Shown here one piece after another: positions 8,879-18,276 of a stretch of 64,000 bases of DNA. The notes under the pieces are model-generated. The model worked only from the letters and a program-made list of their open reading frames with translations. It ran no database searches and was not told the origin of the DNA. The DNA is from GCA-2731375 sp964590195. GTDB taxonomy: Bacteria; Pseudomonadota; Alphaproteobacteria; GCA-2731375. The stretch lies in contig CAZPWJ010000019.1 in assembly GCA_964590195.1 (NCBI GenBank), forward strand, positions 1-64,000, written 5' to 3'. Made by a program: the position numbers and the translations under genes. Position 1 is the stretch's first letter, and every line of letters starts with the position of its first letter.

Positions 8879-9562
8879 CTAGTCCGCCGCCTCGAACTCC
8901 GCTGTATCCAGCAAACCGTCGCGCATATGGACAATGCGGTCGCAGCGTTGCGCCAGGGCCTGGTCATGGGTGATCAGGATCAGGGTACTGTTGACCGCCA
9001 GGTGCAGGCGGAACATCAAATCGATGATCGCCGCGCCGGTGGCGCCATCCAGATTGCCCGTCGGTTCATCCGCCAGCAACAGCGAGGGGTTGCCGACCAC
9101 GGCGCGGGCCAGGGCGACGCGCTGTTGCTCGCCGCCCGACAATTGCGCCGGATAGTGGCGCAGGCGATGTTCCAGCCCGACCTCGGCCAGGGCCGCCTCG
9201 GCGCCGGCAAAGGCATCGGATCCGCCGGCGAATTCCAGCGGCATGGCGACATTTTCCAGCGCTGTCATGGTCGGAATCAGGTGAAAGGACTGAAAGACAA
9301 TGCCCACATTATCCCGTCGAAAGCGCGCCAGGGCATCCTCCCCCATATCGTGCAGGCCCTGTCCGCCGATATTGACCCGGCCGCGGCTGGGCCGTTCCAG
9401 GCCCGCCATGATGGCCATCAGGGTGGATTTGCCGGAACCCGACGGGCCGACCAGACCGACCGCCTCGCCCCTGGCGACAGACAGGCTGACACCGCGTAAG
9501 ATATCCACCGGCCCGGCCTCGCTCGGCAAGGTCAGATGCACATCGCTCAGGTCGATCATCAT
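8879..9562 (-). CDS. YbbA-like ABC transporter ATP-binding protein
   Basis: This is the ATPase of the MacB/LolD class that partners the YbbP-like permease encoded next. It has Walker A GPSGSGKST, the Q-loop in VFQSFHLIPTM, signature LSGGEQQRVALARA, Walker B LLADEPTGNLD and the switch histidine in ITHD. I take the start at MMIDLSDV (about 227 residues). The longer frame starting at 9610 would overlap the start of the divergent tesA and adds residues not typical of the family. No strong Shine-Dalgarno sequence is visible. A TATAGT box (9576-9581 on the minus strand) would give a very short leader. Only 46 bases separate this start from tesA, so the two units probably share a divergent control region. 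Confidence 0.88.
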   Translation of the reverse strand: MMIDLSDVHLTLPSEAGPVDILRGVSLSVARGEAVGLVGPSGSGKSTLMAIMAGLERPSRGRVNIGGQGLHDMGEDALARFRRDNVGIVFQSFHLIPTMTALENVAMPLEFAGGSDAFAGAEAALAEVGLEHRLRHYPAQLSGGEQQRVALARAVVGNPSLLLADEPTGNLDGATGAAIIDLMFRLHLAVNSTLILITHDQALAQRCDRIVHMRDGLLDTAEFEAAD

Positions 9563-9608
9563 GTTGTCAGAATCCACTATACGTCCCCAATCCAGCCGTA
9601 GGATATCC

Positions 9609-10268
9609 ATGGCAGATGGCTACGTCACGCGGCTTGTCAAGGTTGCGGCCCCATTTCTGACACTGTTGCTCGCCTTAATATTCGCCGCCGGCACCGCCCA
9701 GGCCCGGCAAAAAGTAGTGCTTACATTTGGCGACAGCCTGACCGCCGGCCATGGCCTGCCGGCGGAAGATGCCTTCGTGGCCCGGCTGCAGGCGGCCTTG
9801 CGCGCGCGGGGCCGGGATGTACAGGTCAAAAACGGCAGCGTATCCGGCGACACCACCGCCGGCGGACGGGCCCGGCTGGCCTGGACCCTGTCGGGGCAGG
9901 TTGACCTGGTAATACTGGAACTGGGCGCCAACGACGGGCTGCGCGGGGTCGACCCGGCCGAGACCCGCCGCAATCTGGACGCCATGCTAAGCGAATTGGG
10001 CAAACGCAAAATCACCGTGCTGCTGGCGGGCATGCTGGCGCCGCCGAACCTGGGCCCCGATTATGCCAGGGATTACAACAGCCTCTATCCCGAACTCGCC
10101 AAAAAGCACGGCGTCGCGCTATATCCGTTCTTTCTGGCGGGCGTGGCGGCACAGGCGGCCTTGAATCAGGCGGACGGTTTGCACCCCAATGCGGCCGGCG
10201 TTCAGGTCATTGTCGATGCCATGACCCCGCATGTGCTAGAGCTGTTGGATAAACAAGCAGGAGAGTAG
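9609..10268 (+). CDS. tesA: TesA-like periplasmic SGNH esterase / acyl-CoA thioesterase I
   Basis: This 219-residue SGNH hydrolase hydrolyses acyl thioesters, aryl esters or lysophospholipids. All four blocks are visible: GDSL with the nucleophilic serine (FGDSLTAGHGLP), the glycine block (SVSGDTTAGG), the asparagine block (LGANDGLRG) and the Asp/His block (DGLHPNAAG). The N-terminus (short basic stretch, then FLTLLLALIFAAGTAQA) is a signal peptide with probable cleavage after A-Q-A, so it acts in the periplasm. ATG at 9609 is chosen because it gives this signal peptide directly. The frame is open upstream to 9300, but that part lies over the ABC gene. It is divergent from ybbA, as in E. coli. 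The next gene starts 4 bases after its stop. Confidence 0.9.
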   Translation: MADGYVTRLVKVAAPFLTLLLALIFAAGTAQARQKVVLTFGDSLTAGHGLPAEDAFVARLQAALRARGRDVQVKNGSVSGDTTAGGRARLAWTLSGQVDLVILELGANDGLRGVDPAETRRNLDAMLSELGKRKITVLLAGMLAPPNLGPDYARDYNSLYPELAKKHGVALYPFFLAGVAAQAALNQADGLHPNAAGVQVIVDAMTPHVLELLDKQAGE

Positions 10269-10272
10269 CAGC

Positions 10273-10815
10273 GTGCGTCTGTTCGTGGCGATCCAGCTAC
10301 CGGAGCCGATCAAGAATACCCTGACCGCCATGTGCGGCGGCGTTGACGATGCCCGCTGGCGCGAGCGCGAGCAGTTGCATCTGACCCTGCGTTTCATCGG
10401 CGATGTCGATGGCGCCATGGCCCGCGATATTGACGATGTGCTGTATCAGATTTCAGCGCCGGCTTTCTCTCTGACCTTGCGGCGGACCGGATTTTTCACC
10501 GAACGGAAGCTGGCCCGCGTGTTGTGGGCCGGCGTGGAAGACGACACCGCGCTACGGCATTTGCACGGCAAGATCCAGTACGGTTTGACCACCATCGGCC
10601 TGCAACCGGAACGCCGGCGCTATCACCCTCACGTCACCCTGGCTCGCCTGCCCGGCCTCGACCCGATGGAAGCCGAAGGTTATGCCGCCCGCTACAGCGA
10701 ATATGCCTCGCCGCCCTTCACCGTGGACCGATTTTGTTTATTCTCCTCCCACCTGTCGCGGGACGGCGCCATTTATACCCTGGAGGCCGAATATCCCTTG
10801 GCGCCAATAGATTAA
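10273..10815 (+). CDS. thpR: RNA 2',3'-cyclic phosphodiesterase (ThpR, 2H family)
   Basis: This 180-residue 2H phosphoesterase probably opens 2',3'-cyclic phosphates on RNA. The family was first found as a tRNA half-joining 2'-5' RNA ligase. The two H-x-T-x motifs are HLTL near residue 37 and HVTL near residue 119. The N-terminus MRLFVAIQLPEPIK and the internal F-x-x-x-R-x-A-R-V-L-W segment are typical. It starts with GTG, 4 bases after the tesA stop and behind a GGAG sequence, so it is probably co-transcribed with tesA. It is predicted cytoplasmic. The gene is convergent with the zincin gene, only 10 bases apart, with no obvious terminator between them. Confidence 0.9.
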   Translation: MRLFVAIQLPEPIKNTLTAMCGGVDDARWREREQLHLTLRFIGDVDGAMARDIDDVLYQISAPAFSLTLRRTGFFTERKLARVLWAGVEDDTALRHLHGKIQYGLTTIGLQPERRRYHPHVTLARLPGLDPMEAEGYAARYSEYASPPFTVDRFCLFSSHLSRDGAIYTLEAEYPLAPID

Positions 10816-10825
10816 ATGGGGAAGG

Positions 10826-11227
10826 TTAGAGATTGGAGTCTTCAATAGCCGCCATGTCGGCATCGGAAAAACCGAAATGATGGCCGATTTCATGGATCAG
10901 GACATGACGCACCAGATCGCCCAGGTCTTCCCCGCTTTCGATCCAGTAGTCCAGCAAGGGCCGGCGGTAGAGGAAGATCATATCCATGTCATCGGGCACC
11001 AGGACGATGCTTTTTTGCTGCAAATTGATGCCGTGATACATACCCAGCAAATCGTACGGCGAGCGCAAGGCCATCTGGCGCATGGTCTCGTCATCGGGAA
11101 AATCCACCACCTGGATCACCACGTCGATCAACTGCCGGCGCAGGGGTTCGGGAATCCGGGCCAGGGCCAGCCGTGCCAGATCCTCGATCTCGGCCAAGCT
11201 CGGTGCCATGTGCCCGCCACTGCTCAT
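10826..11227 (-). CDS. Small zincin-like metallopeptidase (DUF1025 type)
   Basis: This 133-residue acidic protein carries a zinc-protease signature, H-E-I-G-H-H-F-G, near the C-terminus followed by S-D-A-D-M. It belongs to the small zincin-like family annotated as metallopeptidase family protein; similar folds occur in minimal MMP-like zincins. The conserved Y-x-G segment before the helix is seen as G-M-Y-H-G. There is no signal peptide. An internal ATG at codon 7 (11209) is an alternative start. It is divergent from the Sel1-repeat gene with 35 bases between starts, so the promoters must overlap. Proteolytic activity has not been established for most of the family. Confidence 0.85.
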   Translation of the reverse strand: MSSGGHMAPSLAEIEDLARLALARIPEPLRRQLIDVVIQVVDFPDDETMRQMALRSPYDLLGMYHGINLQQKSIVLVPDDMDMIFLYRRPLLDYWIESGEDLGDLVRHVLIHEIGHHFGFSDADMAAIEDSNL

Positions 11228-11262
11228 GACCCGCAGTTTAGCCCGCCAATAGGGCCGATGCC

Positions 11263-12936
11263 ATGATCGGGCGCATGCATGGGCGAATAGCCGTGGCCAT
11301 ATTGTCGCTGATAGCCGTATGGGCTGTCACGCAGCCGGCAAAGGCGGATTTCTCGACCGGCCTGAAAGCCTATGGCCAGGGGGATTTCGCCGCCGCGCGC
11401 GGGCAATGGGAAAAAGCGGAAGCCGGCGGCGGCAAGAACGCCGACATGGCCCATTACCGCCTGGGCCTGATGCTGGTGCATGGCATCGGCGTGAACAGGG
11501 AGGCGGACACCGGCCTGGCCTGGCTGCGCAAGGCGGCCGAGGCTGGCTTGACCCTGGCGCAGTTGGATCTGGCGGAAATGCTGTTCAAGGGCGCCGAACT
11601 GCCACGGGATTACGGCGAGGCCTTGAAATGGAGCCAGGCGGCTGCAAAATCGGGCAGTGCCCTGGCCCGTTATTACATGGGCCGGCATTTCGACCGGGGC
11701 CTTGGCGTCGGCCTCGACTATCGCCAGGCCCTGGCGCATTTCAAATTCGCGGCTGAAAAAGGCGTGGCCAAGGCCCAACGCCGTCTGGGCCAGTATTTCA
11801 TGGCCGGCATCACCGTGGATGCGGACCCGGAAGAGGGCCTGCGCTGGCTGGAACTGGCGGCGAATGCCGGCGATGGATTGGCGCAATACACGGTGGCCCG
11901 GCATTATAATCTCGGCAGAGAGGTGGACCAGGACCTGCAAAAGGCCAAGCGATTCTATCTGCGCGCGGCGGAGGCTGGCAATGCCAAGGCGCAGCACGAT
12001 TTGGCCATGTTCCACATCAAGGGCCTGTCCGGGGATAAAGACCTGAAGGAGGCCCGGTTTTGGCTGCAACGGGCGGCGGCGAGCGGCATCGCCCAATCGC
12101 AATTTCAGCTTGGTCGTTTGGAATTGACCGAACTGAGCCATCCGCTGTTGATGTACGAAGCTTTCGATTGGATTGGCCGCTCCTGGCGGCAGCACCACGC
12201 CCCCAGCCAGGAACTGATAGCCAAGCTGGCCAAGGATTTGCCGGCACGCCTGCAATTGAACAATCTGCGTGGCAAGATCGATCCCGACGCAACCACTTTC
12301 TGCCTACTCGCCCATGCGATCTCGGCTTGGCGGGATATTGATGAGCATTGTGCCAAGATGGCTAAATTCGGCCAGATAGTGGCGCAATATGTCATGGGCC
12401 GGGTCAACGAATACGGCCTGGGACGGGCAAGGAATTTGCAAGAAGCTTTTAAATGGTACCATCAGGCCGCCATCGCCGGTCTGCCGCGGGCGCAGAATGC
12501 CCTGGGCCGGATGTTTATGCGGGGCCTGGGTGTCGCGCGCAATGCGAAACGCGGCGCTACCTGGGTGCGGCAGGCGGCGGAGCAGGGCTATCCGCCGGCT
12601 CAGTTCAATCTGGGTTTCATGCACGAAAAGGGCCTTGGCGTGAAAATTGAGGCGGTGGCGGCGGCGAACTGGTACCGGCGCGCGGCGGAACATGGCCACG
12701 CCCGTGCACAATTCAATCTCGCCTCCCGCTATGTTACTGCCGACGGTCTAGTCGCCGATATGGTGCAGGCCTACAAATGGCTGGTACTGGCGGCCATTCC
12801 CCAGGGCGTCGACCCGAACGAAGGCGAGGTGGTGGCGGGAAAAGCGCGGCGCTCGCAACGGCTGCTGGCGGCTGGTCTGACACCGGCACAGCTGGAGGAA
12901 GCGAAAGCGGAGGCGGCCGCCTTTCGGCCGAAATAG
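11263..12936 (+). CDS. Secreted Sel1-repeat (SEL1-like TPR) protein
   Basis: This 557-residue protein starts with a signal peptide (hydrophobic IAVAILSLIAVWAV, probable cleavage after PAKA) and is then built almost wholly of 36-residue Sel1-like repeats. Their pattern A-x-x-x-L-G-x-x-Y/F-x-x-G-x-G-V is clear throughout, for example YRLGLMLVHGIGV, NALGRMFMRGLGV and FNLGFMHEKGLGV. A less regular stretch near residues 300-370 splits the repeats into two blocks. Such proteins act as periplasmic scaffolds in envelope signalling, polysaccharide synthesis or host interaction; the partner here is unknown. A second ATG at codon 5 is an alternative start. The stop is 4 bases before phhB. Confidence 0.88.
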   Translation: MIGRMHGRIAVAILSLIAVWAVTQPAKADFSTGLKAYGQGDFAAARGQWEKAEAGGGKNADMAHYRLGLMLVHGIGVNREADTGLAWLRKAAEAGLTLAQLDLAEMLFKGAELPRDYGEALKWSQAAAKSGSALARYYMGRHFDRGLGVGLDYRQALAHFKFAAEKGVAKAQRRLGQYFMAGITVDADPEEGLRWLELAANAGDGLAQYTVARHYNLGREVDQDLQKAKRFYLRAAEAGNAKAQHDLAMFHIKGLSGDKDLKEARFWLQRAAASGIAQSQFQLGRLELTELSHPLLMYEAFDWIGRSWRQHHAPSQELIAKLAKDLPARLQLNNLRGKIDPDATTFCLLAHAISAWRDIDEHCAKMAKFGQIVAQYVMGRVNEYGLGRARNLQEAFKWYHQAAIAGLPRAQNALGRMFMRGLGVARNAKRGATWVRQAAEQGYPPAQFNLGFMHEKGLGVKIEAVAAANWYRRAAEHGHARAQFNLASRYVTADGLVADMVQAYKWLVLAAIPQGVDPNEGEVVAGKARRSQRLLAAGLTPAQLEEAKAEAAAFRPK

Positions 12937-12940
12937 CCAT

Positions 12941-13243
12941 ATGAGCGATCTGCTGACAGGAAAACGCCGCGATGAAGCATTGGCCGGACTGGCGGGCTGG
13001 ACGTTGCGAACAGATCGCGATGCAATCGAAAAATCCTTCACCTTCAAGGATTTCAATGACGCCTTCGACTTCATGAGGCGCATTGCCGTGCAGGCCGAAG
13101 CCATGAACCATCATCCTGAATGGTTCAATGTCTATAACCGGGTGGATATCACCCTGACCAGCCACGATGTCGCCGGTCTGAGCGAACGGGATATCACCCT
13201 GGCCGGCTTTATCGATACAATCGCGGACGAGATCGAAACATAG
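12941..13243 (+). CDS. phhB: 4a-hydroxytetrahydrobiopterin dehydratase (pterin-4a-carbinolamine dehydratase)
   Basis: This 100-residue enzyme dehydrates 4a-hydroxytetrahydrobiopterin to recycle the cofactor of aromatic amino acid hydroxylases; in some bacteria it takes part in molybdopterin or folate metabolism. The catalytic signature is clear: F-x-D-F-x-x-A-F-x-F-M, then M-N-H-H-P-E-W with the paired histidines, then V-Y-N-R-V-D-I-T-L-T-S-H-D. The length is typical. No phenylalanine hydroxylase gene is nearby. It follows the Sel1 gene after 4 bases, probably because of compact packing rather than shared function. Confidence 0.94.
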   Translation: MSDLLTGKRRDEALAGLAGWTLRTDRDAIEKSFTFKDFNDAFDFMRRIAVQAEAMNHHPEWFNVYNRVDITLTSHDVAGLSERDITLAGFIDTIADEIET

Positions 13244-13254
13244 TCACTTTTTCA

Positions 13255-13316
13255 GGCCGCGACGGCGGCCCGGCGCTACTGCGCCGCCCCGGTGGAGCGG
13301 AGCGCCCTCGGGGCGC
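13255..13316. repeat. Cluster of three GC-rich hairpins between convergent genes
   Basis: Three short stems lie in the 97-base gap between the ends of phhB and the SDR gene: 13255-13260 with 13265-13270, 13271-13276 with 13281-13286, and 13302-13307 with 13311-13316, each of 6 base pairs. No T-tract follows on either strand, so a simple intrinsic terminator is not shown. They may slow transcription or be the remains of a repeat. Confidence 0.35.
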
Positions 13317-13340
13317 GGCAGCGTGAACGACAAAAACCGC

Positions 13341-14102
13341 CTACCTCGGCGCCATGCGGATGGCGCCGTCCAGGCGGATGGTCTCGCCATTCAGCATGAC
13401 GTTTTCCACGATCTGCCGGGCCAGTTGGGCATATTCATGGGGCACACCCAGCTTTTTCGGGAACGGTACGCTGGCCGCCAGCGAGGCACGCACGTCCTCG
13501 GGCAAGGTGCCCAGCAACGGCGTCTCGAAGATACCGGGCGCGATGGTGCAGACGCGCACGCCCTTGTCCGCCAGATCCCGGGCCACCGGCAGGGTCATGC
13601 CGACGATGCCGCCTTTCGAAGCGGAATAGGCCGCCTGGCCGATCTGTCCATCATAGGCCGCGACTGACGCGGTGTTGATAACCACGCCCCGTTCGCCGTC
13701 CGCCAAGGGTTCCAGTTCCACCATGTCGGTGCTGGCCAGACGGATGCAGTTGAAAGTACCGATCAGGTTGATCTTGATGATCCGCTCGAACTGATCAAGG
13801 GGATGCGCCGCGCCTCGTGACGTGGTCTTGATGGCCGTTCCGGTACCGGCGCAGTTGACCAGAATACGGGCCGTGCCCAGGGCTTCCTTGGTCTCGCCAA
13901 TAGCGGCCGTGACGCTGTCTTCCGAAGTGACATCGCATTTGCAAAAGACGCCGCCAATGTCCTTGGCGATGGCCATGCCCTTGTCTTCCTGAATATCCCA
14001 GATCGCCACCTTGGCACCGGCCGAGGCCAGCTCCCGCGCCGTACCCTCGCCCAGACCCGAGGCGCCGCCCGTAATGATCGCTACCTGTCCATCGGCTTGC
14101 AT
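13341..14102 (-). CDS. SDR family 3-hydroxyacyl-CoA dehydrogenase (HSD10-like)
   Basis: This 253-residue NAD-dependent short-chain dehydrogenase resembles type II 3-hydroxyacyl-CoA dehydrogenase (HSD17B10), which oxidises 3-hydroxy- or 2-methyl-3-hydroxyacyl-CoA. It has the Rossmann motif TGGASGLG near residue 11, NCAGTG near 83, the catalytic serine in NTASVAAYDGQIGQ and the Y-x-x-x-K pair in YSASK. The segment V-C-T-I-A-P-G-I-F-E-T-P is typical of the HSD10 subgroup. Being near acetoacetyl-CoA synthetase fits beta-oxidation or branched-chain acid breakdown. It stands alone on the minus strand. Substrate range is inferred from the subgroup. Confidence 0.88.
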   Translation of the reverse strand: MQADGQVAIITGGASGLGEGTARELASAGAKVAIWDIQEDKGMAIAKDIGGVFCKCDVTSEDSVTAAIGETKEALGTARILVNCAGTGTAIKTTSRGAAHPLDQFERIIKINLIGTFNCIRLASTDMVELEPLADGERGVVINTASVAAYDGQIGQAAYSASKGGIVGMTLPVARDLADKGVRVCTIAPGIFETPLLGTLPEDVRASLAASVPFPKKLGVPHEYAQLARQIVENVMLNGETIRLDGAIRMAPR

Positions 14103-14197
14103 GATGTGTCACTCCCAAATTTTAGAATTCCGTTGCCGCCTCATAGCAGATCGCATACCTGTGGGGCAATCGTTGCAAATGCGTCAGAACCGCCCAT

Positions 14198-14542
14198 ATG
14201 CCGCATATGAACGACGATGGCAAAAACGCCAACGAGATCCGCGTACGCCGGGATTTTTGGCCAAAAATTCGCCGTGTTCTGGGCCGCGTTCCCTTTGCCG
14301 CCGAACTGGTGGCCGCCTATTACTGCGCTCTCGATCCCGCCACGCCGGCATCGGCCAAGGCCATTCTGCTAAGCGCCCTGGCCTATTTCATCATGCCGGT
14401 GGATCTGGTGCCTGATTTCATCGCCGCGCTCGGCTTCACCGATGACGCCGCCGTGCTGTACATGGCGGTCAATAAGGTACGCCAGCATATCCGCCCTGAA
14501 CATCGCGAGCGGGCGAAGGACTTCCTGAACAATCGGGGATAG
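14198..14542 (+). CDS. YkvA family (DUF1232) membrane-associated protein
   Basis: This 114-residue protein carries the DUF1232 signature in its middle: the helix AKAILLSALAYFIMPVDLVPD, then F-x-G-F-T-D-D-A-A-V-L. YkvA-type proteins are small, membrane-associated and of unknown function. The P-x-D-x-x-P-D motif is intact. The N-terminal 30 residues are basic and polar. It begins with ATG at 14198. It ends 58 bases before acetoacetyl-CoA synthetase on the same strand and may be co-transcribed with it. Confidence 0.85.
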   Translation: MPHMNDDGKNANEIRVRRDFWPKIRRVLGRVPFAAELVAAYYCALDPATPASAKAILLSALAYFIMPVDLVPDFIAALGFTDDAAVLYMAVNKVRQHIRPEHRERAKDFLNNRG

Positions 14543-14600
14543 GCATGGCCGGAAATTCAGCTTTGGCGTAAACTGACGCTCTTGATCGAGGAGAGTGATT

Positions 14601-16568
<1,968 letters not shown>

Positions 16569-16579
16569 TTGCAAACCGA

Positions 16580-16933
16580 CTATGCGGCCCTGGGGCTAAC
16601 CTCGCGTTCGATCTTCTTGCGCAGGCCGTGCTCGGCAACATCAAGGTCATAGCGGGTTTGCAAAGCAATCCAGAACGCCGCGCTGGTGCCAAAATAACGA
16701 CCCAGGCGCAGCGCCGTATCCGTCGTTACCGCGCGCCGCCCGCGCACGATATCGTTGGCCCGTGAACGCGGCACCTTGATAGCGTTGGCCAGCGCATAGA
16801 CGCTGAGCCCCATGGGCTGCAGAAACTCGTCACGCAGGATCTCGCCCGGATGCACCGTCGGCAACCGGCGCCCTGTACCGATGTCGGAGAAGTCGATCTG
16901 GCGGTTTTCGAGATCTTCGCGGTTGATAGCCAT
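16580..16933 (-). CDS. higA: HigA family antitoxin, HTH (XRE/VapI type)
   Basis: This 117-residue antitoxin neutralises HigB and represses the shared operon. The HTH domain covers about residues 27-90: H-P-G-E-I-L-R-D-E-F-L, then LSVYALANAIKVPRSRANDIVRGRRAVT, then A-L-R-L-G-R-Y-F-G-T-S-A-A-F-W, which is diagnostic of HigA/VapI. The N-terminal 25 residues and the basic tail (LRKKIEREVSPRAA) flank it. It starts 11 bases after the HigB stop, giving the toxin-first order typical of higBA. The likely operator is the palindrome at 17245-17258. Confidence 0.93.
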   Translation of the reverse strand: MAINREDLENRQIDFSDIGTGRRLPTVHPGEILRDEFLQPMGLSVYALANAIKVPRSRANDIVRGRRAVTTDTALRLGRYFGTSAAFWIALQTRYDLDVAEHGLRKKIEREVSPRAA

Positions 16934-16944
16934 GGTCCAAATCC

Positions 16945-17226
16945 CTAGTGATAGTCGACGATTTCAACGTTCAACGCCTCATGACCGGCCCAGACAAAAC
17001 ATAGCCGCCACTGATCGTTGATGCGAATGCTGTGCTGCCCGCGCCGGTCTCCGCGCAGCGCCTCAAGACGATTGCCAGGCGGGACACGCAGATCATCCAG
17101 CCGCGACGCCGCATCAATCATCAGCATCTTCGCACGCGCACGCCTTTGCAGCCGCGAAGGCAGACCACGAACGGCATAGCCAGCGAATATGGCCGCCGAC
17201 CGCTTGTCCGAGAAACTCTTGATCAT
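16945..17226 (-). CDS. higB: HigB family toxin (RelE/ParE superfamily mRNA interferase)
   Basis: This 93-residue toxin is predicted to cleave mRNA on the ribosome. Family features are the start M-I-K-S-F-x-D-K, the L-x-R-R-A-R-x-K-L helix, R-L-x-x-L-R-G-D-R-x-G-Q-x-S-I-R-I-N-D-Q-W-R-L-C-F and the C-terminal V-x-I-V-D-Y-H. The open frame extends upstream to 17295, but that part covers the promoter and is not homologous, so I start at ATG 17226. No Shine-Dalgarno sequence precedes this ATG, and the predicted transcription start falls on or within a few bases of it, so the mRNA may be leaderless. The module is flanked by unrelated metabolic genes, as expected for a mobile addiction unit. Confidence 0.92.
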   Translation of the reverse strand: MIKSFSDKRSAAIFAGYAVRGLPSRLQRRARAKMLMIDAASRLDDLRVPPGNRLEALRGDRRGQHSIRINDQWRLCFVWAGHEALNVEIVDYH

Positions 17227-17231
17227 TGTAA

Positions 17232-17261
17232 ATAGTATCGTACAACAGTACGTACTGTCAA
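17232..17261 (-). promoter_or_regulatory. higBA promoter and palindromic operator
   Basis: On the minus strand, TTGACA (17256-17261, perfect consensus) is followed after 18 bases by TACTAT (17232-17237, 5/6). A perfect 14-base palindrome, ACAGTACGTACTGT at 17245-17258, overlaps the -35 box and spacer. It is flanked by additional half-sites TCGTAC (17238-17243) and GTACGA (17265-17270). This layout is expected for HigA autorepression. The start codon is 6 bases downstream of the -10 box. Confidence 0.75.
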
Positions 17262-17340
17262 TCAGTACGAAAAAAAACATGGAGATGCAACGCACCTCGA
17301 TTGTCGTATAAACTGAGGAAAATAGACGGAGGATTCCACG

Positions 17341-18276
17341 ATGCGTAAGCGTACCACCACCCTGTTGCGAGAGCGGTTGGCGGAGCCTGGTATTCTGGTC
17401 AAACCGGGCGCCTTCAATGCCATGAGCGGACGGATTATCGAGGCCGCCGGCTTCAAGGTCATGGGGCTTTCGGGTTACAGCGTCTCGGCCTCGCTGCTAG
17501 GCAAGCCGGACGTGGGTCTGATCACCCTGGACGAGATGGTCACCACCACGCGCTATATCACTGCCGCCACCGATGTGCCGCTGCTGGCCGATGGCGATAC
17601 CGGTTACGGCAACGCCATCAACGCCATGCGGACAACGCAAGAGTTTATCCGGGCCGGAGCGGCTGGCATGCATATCGAGGACCAGGTGGCACCCAAGCGG
17701 TGCGGCCACGTGGCCGGCAAGGAAATCATCCCGATCGAGGAAGCGGTGGGCAAATATGCCGCCTGCGCCCAGGTCCGCGACGAAATGGATCCTGATTTCC
17801 TGCTCATCGCCCGCACCGATGCCCGCGGCGTCGATGGCGGCAGCGTCGAGGAAGTGATCCGCCGGGCCAATGCCTATGCGGACGCCGGCGCTGACATGAT
17901 CTTCCCCGAGGGCCTGATCACGGAAGAGGAAATCGCCCGCGTCTGCAAGGAGGTCAAGGCGCCGATCCACTATAACCGTACCGGCGTCTCGCCTTTCCTG
18001 AGCAAGCAGCGCCTGGAGGAACTGGGCGTTGCCATCGTCTCCAACGCCTCCGGAGCCCTGCGCGCGGCAACCCGAGGCATGTGGGATTATATGGAAGGCT
18101 TCGCGGCGGAGGATGTGGACTACGCCCTGCGCTTCCTGGAAGAGACCAAGGATCATCCCACGGGCAACATGCATGAATTCGTCGGCTTTCCGGAAATTCG
18201 CAAGCTGGAAGAAACCTATCTGCCCAAGGAAGACGTCATCGCCCGTTACGCCAATTCACTTGGATACAAACCATGA
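17341..18276 (+). CDS. Isocitrate lyase/PEP mutase superfamily lyase, first of three
   Basis: This 311-residue alpha/beta-barrel enzyme is predicted to cleave a C-C bond in a 2-hydroxy di- or tricarboxylate (the methylisocitrate lyase/dimethylmalate lyase class). The catalytic cysteine is C121 in P-K-R-C-G-H. Metal-site residues are D84 and D86 in A-D-G-D-T-G-Y-G-N-A, and E113 in I-E-D-Q. ARTDARG and F-P-E-G-L follow. The cysteine argues for a lyase rather than a phosphonate mutase. The substrate loop (HYNRTGVSP) differs from that of PrpB-type methylisocitrate lyases. GGAGGA lies 7 bases before the ATG, and a TATAAA box at 17307-17312 may be the -10. Its stop overlaps the next start by 4 bases (ATGA). 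Oxaloacetate decarboxylase activity is an alternative. Confidence 0.85.
   Translation: MRKRTTTLLRERLAEPGILVKPGAFNAMSGRIIEAAGFKVMGLSGYSVSASLLGKPDVGLITLDEMVTTTRYITAATDVPLLADGDTGYGNAINAMRTTQEFIRAGAAGMHIEDQVAPKRCGHVAGKEIIPIEEAVGKYAACAQVRDEMDPDFLLIARTDARGVDGGSVEEVIRRANAYADAGADMIFPEGLITEEEIARVCKEVKAPIHYNRTGVSPFLSKQRLEELGVAIVSNASGALRAATRGMWDYMEGFAAEDVDYALRFLEETKDHPTGNMHEFVGFPEIRKLEETYLPKEDVIARYANSLGYKP

Noticed and set aside
16580..17295. A larger genomic island around higBA
   Set aside because: No integrase, tRNA or direct repeats are seen; only the two-gene module looks transferred.
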